Of a stretch of 7,641 nt of DNA, positions 1 to 7,485 are shown one piece after another. A program made the translations under genes and the position numbers. The stretch is taken from positions 1 to 7,641 of the forward strand of contig DATLBT010000076.1 in NCBI GenBank assembly GCA_035526825.1, read 5' to 3'. The stretch is from JACPFV01 sp035526825. GTDB lineage: Bacteria > Pseudomonadota > Gammaproteobacteria > Nevskiales > Nevskiaceae. The notes beneath the pieces were generated by a model. The model worked only from the letters and a program-made list of their open reading frames with translations. It searched no databases and was not told the DNA's origin. Every line of letters starts with the position of its first letter. The stretch's first letter is position 1.

Positions 1-486
1 GTCGACGCGCAGCGACGGCGTGGGGACTGTCCCCGCAAGGGGACTGTCCCCTTTAGTTGGATCCGCCGCCAGCGCGACAAACCGCTGCACGGTCGTCTGC
101 AGCAGCTTTTCATCCAGCGGGCGGATGTCATTCAGCAGCCCATAGCGCATCTCGCCGCGATAACCGGTGCGACGCGCAGCGTTGGCAAACCACGGCACCA
201 GCGCCGACTTCCACGAGCCCGGCAACACGATGGATTGCGTGTAGTGGCCAATGCGCAGCGACCGGCCCAGCGTGCGCCGGATGCCGAACCCAAAGCGCCC
301 GTGGCCGAGCGGCATCTCGATTCCCGCGCGCACTTCCGGCATGCGCTGGATCAGCGGCAAGGACCAGCCGGGCGCCACCACGTCGATCGCAGCGTCGGGA
401 TGTTTTTCCTTGAGGCGCTTGAACAGGCTCTGCGCCATGACCATGTCGCCGACCCACGCGGGGCCGACGACGAGGATTGCGTTCAC
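1..486 (-). CDS. waaF: ADP-heptose:LPS heptosyltransferase II, N-terminal part (runs off the left edge)
   Basis: Glycosyltransferase family 9 enzyme that adds the second heptose to the LPS inner core on the cytoplasmic face of the inner membrane, using the ADP-heptose made by HldD, the gene just upstream. The 162 visible residues begin MNAILVVGPAWVGDMVMAQS, matching the start of known WaaF proteins (E. coli MKILVIGPSWVGDMMMSQS), and also contain the family-typical stretches IVLPGSWKSALVPWFA and RGEMRYGLLNDIRPLD. Roughly the N-terminal half of a protein of about 340-350 residues is present. The start is a GTG whose last two bases lie in the hldD stop codon (GTGA), which implies translational coupling; the GGGAA just upstream is too close to be a normal ribosome site. 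Residues 146-155 (GDSPLAGTVP) are encoded by a palindromic repeat pair, yet the frame stays open to the window edge and still resembles WaaF afterwards (PSLRVD). Confidence 0.93.
   Translation of the reverse strand, partial: MNAILVVGPAWVGDMVMAQSLFKRLKEKHPDAAIDVVAPGWSLPLIQRMPEVRAGIEMPLGHGRFGFGIRRTLGRSLRIGHYTQSIVLPGSWKSALVPWFANAARRTGYRGEMRYGLLNDIRPLDEKLLQTTVQRFVALAADPTKGDSPLAGTVPTPSLRVD
22..51. repeat. Paired GGGGACTGTCCCC palindromes (REP-like) inside waaF
   Basis: Two identical 13-base near-perfect palindromes, GGGGACTGTCCCC, occupy 22-34 and 39-51 and are separated by GCAA. Each can form a short hairpin of GGGGAC with GTCCCC around a central base. The block is 30 bases, exactly ten codons, so it does not shift the waaF frame. 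It resembles dispersed REP-type palindromes found in many proteobacterial genomes, but only this copy is visible, so its dispersed nature is inferred. Confidence 0.75.
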
Positions 487-1424
487 TTCCCGTGCAGCCA
501 GTCGAGGTATTTCGCGACGCCCTGCTCGACCGTGAGGAATTCCTTCGAGTAACCGGCCGCGCGCAGCTTCTCGAGGTTGGCCTCGGTGAAACTCTGGTAG
601 CGGCCCTTGAGCGCGTCCGGGAACGGGATGTACTTGATCTTGCCCTTGCCGTGCCACGCGATCACCGCGCGCGCGACGTCGTTGAAGCTCTGGCTGCGGC
701 CGGTGCCGGCGTTGAACACGCCGGTGATGTTCGGGTGGTCGTAGAGCCACAGGTTAAGGTCGACGATGTCTTCCACGTAGACGAAGTCGCGCCGCTGTTC
801 GCCGTCGGCGTAGCCGTCGCAGCCCGCGAACAGGCGGCACTCGCCTTCGGCCTCGACCTGGTTGTTGAAGTGGAACGCCGTGCTCGCCATGCCGGCCTTG
901 TGCTGCTCGCGCGGGCCGTAGACGTTGAAGTAGCGCAGGCCTGCGACCTGCGCGGCGGGAGTTTTCAGGCGCCGGACGTACTGATCGAACAGGTGCTTGC
1001 TGTACGCATAGAGGTTCAGCGGCTTTTCGGCTCCCTGCCCCTCGACGTACTTCGGCCCCATGCCGTAGACCGACGCGGAGGACGCATAGATGAACGGGAT
1101 GCGCCGCTCCTGGCAGAACGCCAGCATCACCTTAGAGTAGCGGTAGTTCACTTCCATCATGAACTCGCCGTTCCACTCGGTGGTGGTCGAGCACGCGCCC
1201 TGGTGGAACACCGCCTCGATGTTCCGCGGCAGCTCGTCGCTTTCGGCGAGCGCAAGGAACTCGTCCTTGTCGAGGTAATCGGCGATCTCGAGGTCAGCGA
1301 GGTTGCGGAACTTGGTGCCGTCCGTGAGATCGTCGACCGCGATGATATCGGTGATGCCGCGGCGGTTGAGGCCAGCGACGAGGTTGGAACCGATGAAGCC
1401 GGCCGCGCCGGTGACGACGATCAA
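483..1424 (-). CDS. hldD: ADP-L-glycero-D-manno-heptose 6-epimerase
   Basis: Cytoplasmic NADP-dependent epimerase that converts ADP-D-glycero-D-manno-heptose to ADP-L-glycero-D-manno-heptose, the last step in making the inner-core heptose donor. The 313 residues match the usual length (about 310). An N-terminal Rossmann motif TGAAGFIGSN (Gly6, Gly9, Gly12) is followed by the SDR serine region ASSASVYG (114-121), the Tyr139-Ala-Tyr-Ser-Lys143 YxxxK motif, and RYFNVYGPREQHKAGMAS, whose Lys176 corresponds to the second catalytic residue of E. coli HldD (Tyr140/Lys178). DGEQRRDFVYVEDI (208-219) is also typical of the family. The start is TTG, overlapping the glnE stop as TTGA; the product then begins MIVVTGAAGF, aligning with E. 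coli MIIVTGGAGF. The stop overlaps the waaF start, so the donor-making and donor-using enzymes are coupled. Confidence 0.97.
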   Translation of the reverse strand: MIVVTGAAGFIGSNLVAGLNRRGITDIIAVDDLTDGTKFRNLADLEIADYLDKDEFLALAESDELPRNIEAVFHQGACSTTTEWNGEFMMEVNYRYSKVMLAFCQERRIPFIYASSASVYGMGPKYVEGQGAEKPLNLYAYSKHLFDQYVRRLKTPAAQVAGLRYFNVYGPREQHKAGMASTAFHFNNQVEAEGECRLFAGCDGYADGEQRRDFVYVEDIVDLNLWLYDHPNITGVFNAGTGRSQSFNDVARAVIAWHGKGKIKYIPFPDALKGRYQSFTEANLEKLRAAGYSKEFLTVEQGVAKYLDWLHGK

Positions 1425-4195
1425 GCGCGTTCTCCCAGTATTTCGTCCCAGAGCGCACGCACAGCGGCGCGTTGCTCCTTGAATAGCGAATCATCCGGCA
1501 GTTCACCCGCCTGCTGCAAATCGCGGGCATGGAGCCAGGCACGGAACTCACGGTACGAGTCGATGAGCGCGCGGGCCTGGTCGGCCTTCAGCACGCCGGC
1601 GGCGACCAGCGCGTCGGCCTGGCGCCAGTTGTCGGACCAGTCGACCAGCGCGGGATGCTCGCGCGCGTGGCGCAGCACCAGGTACTGGGTCATGAACTCG
1701 ATGTCGGTGAGGCCACCGCGGCCGTGCTTGAGGTCGAAGCGGCCGTCACCGCTCTTGTCGAGGTGCTGGCGCATCTTCGCGCGCATCTCGACGACGTCCC
1801 GCTTCAGCTTGGCGAAGTCGCGCGGGCGCGTCAGCACCGCGCGGCGCAGGGCGGTGAACTCCTGCGACAGCCGCGCATCGCCCGCGACCGGCCGCGCGCG
1901 CGTCAGCGCCTGGTGCTCCCAGGTCCACGCGCTGTGCTGCTGGTATTGGGCGAAAGCCGGCAGTGCATTCACCGTCAGGCCGCGGCGACCGTCGGGCCGC
2001 AACTCCAAGTCCACCTCGTACACGCGCCCCGCGTGGGTTTGCGTCGACAGCCAGTGGATGATTCGCTGCGCCAGCCGCGCCAGCCACACCTCGTTGACCA
2101 GCGACTTCTTGCCGCCCTTGGTCTCGCCCTGCAGCGCATCGCAGTCGTGCAGGAAGACGATGTCGAGATCGCTGCCGTAACCCATCTCGACGCCGCCGAA
2201 CTTGCCATAGGCGACCACCGCGAACGCAACCGGCCGGCCGTCGGCGCGCTTCGGCACGCCGGCTTCTTCGACGAGCTGCGCCCAATTGAGCTCGAGCGTC
2301 TTCTGCAGAATGACTTCCGCGAGCCAGGTCAGGCGGTCGCTCACTTTGACCAACGGCAGCGCCTTGACGAGGTCGGAGGCGGCCACCCGCAGCATGGTCT
2401 CCTTGCGGAACAAGCGCAGCGCGTTCATCGCGCCCTCGACGTCGCCGTGCGCGACATCGGCGAAGCGCTCGGCCAGTTCGGCCTGCATCTCGACCCGCTC
2501 CGGCGGCGCATACAGCGAGCGCTCGTCGATCAGGGCGTCGAGCAGCACCGGCGTCTGCGCGATGAAGTCGGCGATCCACGGACTGGCGGCGCAGAGCCGC
2601 ACCAGCTGCGCGCGCGCCGCCGGGCTTTCGCGCAGCAGCGCAAGGTACGTGGCGCGGCCGGTGATCGCGGCGAGCACGTCGAGCACGCGCCGCAGCACGA
2701 CCTCGGGGTCCTTGGCTCGCGCGACTTCCTCGAGCAGCTGCGCCACCAGCGTTTCCATGCGCTGCAGCGTCGCCTCCGACAGCGCGCGCGCTTGGCGCGA
2801 CGCGCGCAGCTCGCGCAGTTGCTCGACCACTCCCTGCGCGTCTTGCCGGAAGCCCAGATTCTCGACCGCGGCGCGCGCGGCGCGCGCGTCGCCGTCCGGC
2901 GCCCACAGCAGCGCCGCCGCGGCAGCGCCGCCGCTGTCGCGCGCCGGCTCGTCGGGCGCGCCGAACAACTTGCGGAACTCGCTGCTGACGCGCGCGCGCA
3001 CGTCGGCCAGCCGCGCCATCAGCGCGCCTTCGCTGCCAACGTCCAGCGCCGCGGCGATCGCGGCTCGCGCCTCGGCATCATCGGGAACGTCGTGGCCCTG
3101 CTCGTCGCGCTGCATCTGGATGGCGTTCTCGAGCCGGCGCAGGAACACGTAGTCGGCGTCGAGCGCGGCGCAGGTCTCCGGCGGCAGATGCCCGGCCTTG
3201 CCGAGGTAGGCCAGCACCGGCCGCAAGCGGTTATCACGCAGCGCGGCCTCCTGGCCGCCGCGCATCAACTGGAACGCCTGCACGATGAACTCGATCTCGC
3301 GGATGCCACCGGCGCCGAGCTTGACGTTGTCGTGCAGCTCGCGGCGCTCGACGTCGGCCGCAATCAGCCGTTTCATCTCGCGCAGCGCGCCGATCGCGTT
3401 GTAGTCGAGGTAGCGCCGGTAGACGAACGGCCGCAGCGCCTTGAGCAGCGCATCGCCTGCGACGCGATCGCCAGCCACGCAGCGCGCCTTGATGAAGGCG
3501 TAGCGCTCCCATTCGCGGCCGTGCGACTGGTAGTACTCCTCCATCGCCGCGCTGGTCATCGCCGGCGGACCCGACGCGCCGAACGGCCGCAGCAGCCAGT
3601 CGACGCGGAACACGAAGCCTTCCGCAGTGCGCTGGCCGAGGTAGCGAGTCACGTGCTGCGCCAGCTTCTCGAAATACTGGTCGTTGGCGATGCCCGCCTT
3701 GCCGTCGGTTTCGCCGGTGCCGGTGAAGCCCAGGATCAGGTCCACGTCCGAGGAGAAATTCAGCTCGCGGCCGCCGAGCTTGCCCATGCCGAGGATGAAC
3801 GGCCTGACCTGCGCGCCGGACTCGTCGCGCGGGATGCCATGGCGCGCGTGGAGCTGGGCCTCGGCGCGCCCGACCGCCGCCTCGCAGCAGGCGTCGGCGA
3901 GTTCCGACAAGGCAGCGAGCGTTTCATCGATGGCAGCCCAGCCGGCGAGGTCGCGCAGCGCGATGCGCGCCATCTGTTCGTTGCGCATGACGCGCAGCGC
4001 GGCCATGAAGTCGTCGTCGCTGCGCGCCTTGCGGGTGGCGGCCGCGACCGCCTTGGCCATCGCGCCGGGCAGCCACTGCGCCTCGAACCAGCGGTTTTTT
4101 GCCCATGTTTTCGCACGGGCTGCGTCGTGGTCGAGCACGTGGACGACAAACGGACTCGCCGCGCGCACGCGCGGCAGGACCCGCTTGAGGCTCAC
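1421..4195 (-). CDS. glnE: Glutamine synthetase adenylyltransferase / adenylyl-removing enzyme
   Basis: Bifunctional cytoplasmic enzyme that adenylylates glutamine synthetase (switching it off when nitrogen is plentiful) and removes the AMP again, under PII control. With the GTG start at 4195 it has 924 residues, close to E. coli GlnE (946). Both duplicated nucleotidyltransferase domains look intact. The N-terminal (deadenylylation) domain has GMGKLGGRELNFSSDVD at 136-152, with Asp150/Asp152 and a later FRVD-LRPFG block near 196-205. The C-terminal (adenylylation) domain has YGKFGGVEMGYGSDLD at 663-678, with Asp676/Asp678 and EVDLELRPDG at 727-736. GGIREIEF (296-303) and GGLTDIEF (827-834) mark the equivalent helical parts. 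The frame stays open far upstream, to about 5065, but that stretch overlaps the hotdog gene in another frame and is not GlnE-like; the GTGA overlap with that gene's stop supports 4195. The ribosome site is weak, suggesting coupling. The stop overlaps hldD. Confidence 0.95.
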   Translation of the reverse strand: MSLKRVLPRVRAASPFVVHVLDHDAARAKTWAKNRWFEAQWLPGAMAKAVAAATRKARSDDDFMAALRVMRNEQMARIALRDLAGWAAIDETLAALSELADACCEAAVGRAEAQLHARHGIPRDESGAQVRPFILGMGKLGGRELNFSSDVDLILGFTGTGETDGKAGIANDQYFEKLAQHVTRYLGQRTAEGFVFRVDWLLRPFGASGPPAMTSAAMEEYYQSHGREWERYAFIKARCVAGDRVAGDALLKALRPFVYRRYLDYNAIGALREMKRLIAADVERRELHDNVKLGAGGIREIEFIVQAFQLMRGGQEAALRDNRLRPVLAYLGKAGHLPPETCAALDADYVFLRRLENAIQMQRDEQGHDVPDDAEARAAIAAALDVGSEGALMARLADVRARVSSEFRKLFGAPDEPARDSGGAAAAALLWAPDGDARAARAAVENLGFRQDAQGVVEQLRELRASRQARALSEATLQRMETLVAQLLEEVARAKDPEVVLRRVLDVLAAITGRATYLALLRESPAARAQLVRLCAASPWIADFIAQTPVLLDALIDERSLYAPPERVEMQAELAERFADVAHGDVEGAMNALRLFRKETMLRVAASDLVKALPLVKVSDRLTWLAEVILQKTLELNWAQLVEEAGVPKRADGRPVAFAVVAYGKFGGVEMGYGSDLDIVFLHDCDALQGETKGGKKSLVNEVWLARLAQRIIHWLSTQTHAGRVYEVDLELRPDGRRGLTVNALPAFAQYQQHSAWTWEHQALTRARPVAGDARLSQEFTALRRAVLTRPRDFAKLKRDVVEMRAKMRQHLDKSGDGRFDLKHGRGGLTDIEFMTQYLVLRHAREHPALVDWSDNWRQADALVAAGVLKADQARALIDSYREFRAWLHARDLQQAGELPDDSLFKEQRAAVRALWDEILGERA
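1431..1436 (-). promoter_or_regulatory. Shine-Dalgarno site supporting the TTG start of hldD
   Basis: On the minus strand GGGAGA lies six bases before the TTG codon at 1424-1422, inside the 3' end of glnE. No ATG nearby gives a product starting at the Rossmann strand, so this site and the homologous N-terminus fix the rare TTG start. Confidence 0.75.
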
Positions 4196-4902
4196 TTCGG
4201 CGCGATCCAGGTGGCGCGACTCGCCGCGACCAGCTGGCCGCCACGCGTGTGGATCGCGGTGCCCACGTCGTACTTGCGCCCTTGCGCGCCGAGGAACCAG
4301 CCGAGCGCGGTGCATTCCTCGCCAATTTCGAGCCGGCGCAGCACCTGCCCGGTGAGGCGACCCAGCAGGAGGCTGGACGGGATTTCCTTGAGCGGCGCAT
4401 CGGCGTCGCGGCGGCCGATCACCGACCACGAGCCGGGGCAGTCGATCGCGGCCCAGAGAAATTCGGACGCGATGAGTCCGTCCGCGCCCGCGAGCGACGC
4501 ATCCGGGACCCAAGTGCCGGCGACCAGACCGTCGCGCGTGGGGCCCGGCGAGATGTGCATGCCGGCACTCGCGCGCGGGCCGCAAACGAAGCAGGTGCCG
4601 TACGCGTGGTCGAGCCGGCCGTTGTATCGCGTGGCGCCGGCGAGCGCTTCCTCCCACGACGGCGGCTCGGGAATTTGGAGCGATAGCGTCGCCGGCCGGC
4701 CTTCCGCGACCACCTGCGCGCCGTGTTGCACGCGCACCACCTCGCCGTCCCGCAGCACATCCAGCGGCGTGTCGAGCGGCGGCGGCGCGCGCAAGGTGAT
4801 CTCCGCGACATCGCCGATGAACGCCGCGACGCGACCGCAAGTGTAGCCACCGTTGCCCGAGGTCGGCGGGCCACAGAAACGTTTCGGGATCGTGATTTGC
4901 AT
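4192..4902 (-). CDS. Uncharacterised hotdog-fold/thioesterase-like protein
   Basis: A 236-residue soluble protein with no signal peptide or membrane segment. It resembles uncharacterised bacterial proteins usually annotated as hypothetical or thioesterase-family. The N-terminus (FCGPPTSGNGGYTCG, 9-23) and a central block (RYNG...HAYGTCFVCGPRA, 92-111, with Cys104 and Cys107) look like conserved family signatures; the C-terminal half has SEFLWAAIDCPG (146-157) and ends in a strand-like SRATWIAPK. This layout suggests two tandem hotdog repeats, which would act on an acyl-CoA or similar thioester, but substrate and activity are unknown. The paired cysteines could be structural or bind metal; that is speculation. 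The ATG at 4902 has no clear Shine-Dalgarno site, but the residues just after it fit the family. It is the first gene of the run into glnE, overlapping it by 4 bases. The family assignment is from memory of the motifs; a specific function cannot be given. Confidence 0.8.
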   Translation of the reverse strand: MQITIPKRFCGPPTSGNGGYTCGRVAAFIGDVAEITLRAPPPLDTPLDVLRDGEVVRVQHGAQVVAEGRPATLSLQIPEPPSWEEALAGATRYNGRLDHAYGTCFVCGPRASAGMHISPGPTRDGLVAGTWVPDASLAGADGLIASEFLWAAIDCPGSWSVIGRRDADAPLKEIPSSLLLGRLTGQVLRRLEIGEECTALGWFLGAQGRKYDVGTAIHTRGGQLVAASRATWIAPK

Positions 4903-4925
4903 AGCGGGCGATTATGCCCTCGGAA

Positions 4926-4952
4926 CGCGGCCCCTCGCTGCGCTCGGGGCGA
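4926..4952. repeat. REP-like imperfect palindrome of the 'PERSEG' type
   Basis: The intergenic DNA contains GCCCCTCGCTGCGCTCGGGGC (4930-4950), which can fold into a stem of five GC pairs (4930-4934 with 4946-4950), two mismatches and two further pairs. Read in one frame on the minus strand, the surrounding DNA encodes RPERSEGPRSEG. This is the familiar artefact peptide produced by a widespread class of short palindromic repeats in bacterial genomes. It lies between the hotdog gene start and the groEL terminator. Only one unit is visible, so the repeat status rests on resemblance. Confidence 0.5.
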
Positions 4953-4960
4953 CACAGGTC

Positions 4961-4992
4961 CAGAAACAACAAGGCCCCGTTTCCGGGGCCTT
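4961..4992 (-). terminator. Rho-independent terminator of the groESL operon
   Basis: On the minus strand, about 40 bases after the groEL stop, AAGGCCCCG and CGGGGCCTT (4992-4984 and 4979-4971) form a perfect 9-pair stem closed by a GAAA (GNRA) tetraloop. It is followed by the T-rich stretch GTTGTTTCTG. Position, stem strength and the following T's all fit intrinsic termination after groEL, and it separates that operon from the hotdog-glnE-hldD-waaF run. The T tract is interrupted by G's, so some read-through is possible. Confidence 0.88.
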
Positions 4993-5033
4993 GCTTTTGC
5001 GGCCGTGTGCCGCTTTGACAACGGAAGACTTCT

Positions 5034-6671
<1,638 letters not shown>

Positions 6672-6698
6672 GTTCGTTATTCCTTTAAGGGGTTCTGA

Positions 6699-6992
6699 TT
6701 ACTTGCCGCCGAAAACGGCCATGATGTCGTCTTCGCGCATGACGACGAGCTCGTCGCCGTCGACCTTGACCTCGGAGCCCGAGTACTTGCCGAAGAGGAC
6801 GATGTCGCCCTTCTTCACGTCGCAGGGGCGCACCTTGCCGTCGTCCAGGACCTTGCCCGGGCCAACCGCCAGGACTTCGCCCTTGGAGGGTTTTTCAGCC
6901 GCGGAGTCCGGAATCAGGATGCCGCCGGCGGACTTCTTCTCTTCTTCCAGACGCTTCACGATCACGCGATCGTGCAACGGGCGCAATTTCAT
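6699..6992 (-). CDS. groES: Co-chaperonin GroES (10 kDa)
   Basis: Seven GroES subunits form the lid that caps the GroEL cavity. The 97 residues match the family length. MKLRPLHDRVIVKR opens the beta-barrel; residues about 17-34 (EEKKSAGGILIPDSAAEK) are the mobile loop with the hydrophobic ILI contact for GroEL. EVLAVGPGK (39-47), GDIVLFGKYSG (62-72) and VMREDDIMAV (84-93) are typical core strands. The ATG is preceded by GGAG with eight bases of spacing. It is the first gene of the groESL operon, under the CIRCE operator and the promoter just upstream, with a leader of roughly 80 bases. Confidence 0.99.
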   Translation of the reverse strand: MKLRPLHDRVIVKRLEEEKKSAGGILIPDSAAEKPSKGEVLAVGPGKVLDDGKVRPCDVKKGDIVLFGKYSGSEVKVDGDELVVMREDDIMAVFGGK

Positions 6993-7056
6993 AGGTAAAT
7001 CTCCATTTATTTCAAGTACTTGTTCTGGTATGACCCGCTTATTCGCGGAAGCGTTG

Positions 7057-7083
7057 TTAGCACTCCCCCGCGTAGGCTGCTAA
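7057..7083. promoter_or_regulatory. CIRCE operator (HrcA binding site) of groESL
   Basis: The consensus CIRCE element is TTAGCACTC, nine bases, then GAGTGCTAA. On the plus strand the window has a perfect TTAGCACTC arm (7057-7065), exactly nine bases (7066-7074), and GGCTGCTAA (7075-7083), which differs from the consensus arm at two positions. It sits between the groES promoter and the groES start, overlapping the expected transcription start, where the HrcA repressor acts in other bacteria. hrcA itself is not in the window. Confidence 0.9.
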
Positions 7084-7111
7084 TCATAGGGGCGCCGCGC
7101 CCAGATACAAG
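7083..7111 (-). promoter_or_regulatory. groESL promoter, sigma-32-like or sigma-70-like
   Basis: Reading the minus strand, CTTGTAT (7111-7105) is followed after 12 bases by CCCCTATGA (7092-7084). This resembles the heat-shock sigma-32 pattern CTTGAAA then CCCCATNTA, with a slightly short spacer. The same DNA also reads as TTGTAT, 16 bases, TATGAT, a sigma-70 pattern with a good -10 and a poor -35. Either way transcription would start about 7076, inside the CIRCE element. The promoter position is fairly well supported; the sigma factor is not. Confidence 0.6.
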
Positions 7112-7174
7112 GCCCAACCCAAATTAATGTGTGGTTGTCCAAATGGCAGACCCCAGCCCTGGACCCGCACTTTC

Positions 7175-7471
7175 ATGAGAATCCCACTGCTGTTGATGGC
7201 CATCGTTTTGATGGCGGCCTGCTCGGAAGAGGCTCCGCCGCCCCAGTCAACCGCAACCCCGCCCGTCGCGCCCGTCGCGCAGGCGGCGGCAACCGATGAC
7301 GCGACCGGGGAGCCAGTCCCGGCCGAAAAGGCCGACTTGGCCGCGGCCGAAGCCTCGGAGCCAAACCCGGACGCACCCAACCCTTGCGACCTGAGCGGCT
7401 ACGACATGACGAAGATGACCGCGGACCAGCACGGAGAGCTGGAGAAGGCCTGCGCCCGGTCAAAACAGTAG
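7175..7471 (+). CDS. Small probable lipoprotein, function unknown
   Basis: A 98-residue product starting MRIPLLLMAIVLMAACSEEA: a short positive N-terminus, a hydrophobic core, and a lipobox-like Met-Ala-Ala-Cys16. This predicts signal peptidase II cleavage and lipid attachment at Cys16; Met at -3 is not the preferred residue. Ser after the Cys would favour the outer membrane. Residues about 20-68 are rich in Pro, Ala, Glu and Asp and probably disordered. The C-terminus (NPCDLSGYDMTKMTADQHGE, then LEKACARSKQ) is less simple and has two more cysteines (in PCDLS and EKACA) that could form a disulfide. An ATG 48 bases upstream in frame is possible, but its extension would bury the signal peptide. 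It is divergent from groES and ends 14 bases from the integrase stop. No good ribosome site or promoter is visible. I do not recognise the family. Confidence 0.72.
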   Translation: MRIPLLLMAIVLMAACSEEAPPPQSTATPPVAPVAQAAATDDATGEPVPAEKADLAAAEASEPNPDAPNPCDLSGYDMTKMTADQHGELEKACARSKQ

Positions 7472-7485
7472 CGCTGCACGGCGCA

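Noticed and set aside
477..2180. A 567-codon plus-strand frame opposite hldD and glnE
   Set aside because: Antisense shadow of two well-supported genes with no motif of its own.
1529..4846. A 1105-codon open frame on the plus strand
   Set aside because: It lies antisense to glnE and the hotdog gene, whose motifs are clear. Its product has no recognisable domain; long antisense frames are expected from GC-rich codon bias.
4911..4916. CATAAT as a -10 box for the hotdog gene
   Set aside because: No matching -35 at the right distance, and the start codon is only eight bases downstream, which would require a leaderless message.
7010..7016. A perfect sigma-32 -35 word (CTTGAAA on the minus strand)
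   Set aside because: It lies only 18 bases before the groES ATG, with the ribosome site between, so no promoter could fit.
7014..7023. Perfect 10-base palindrome CAAGTACTTG in the groES leader
   Set aside because: Too short, and no known operator matches it; chance or a weak hairpin is enough.
7094..7485. An attC site or gene cassette containing the lipoprotein
   Set aside because: I looked for the paired GTTRRRY/RYYYAAC boxes around the gene and saw none. It also lies on the 3' side of the integrase, where cassettes are not usually placed.
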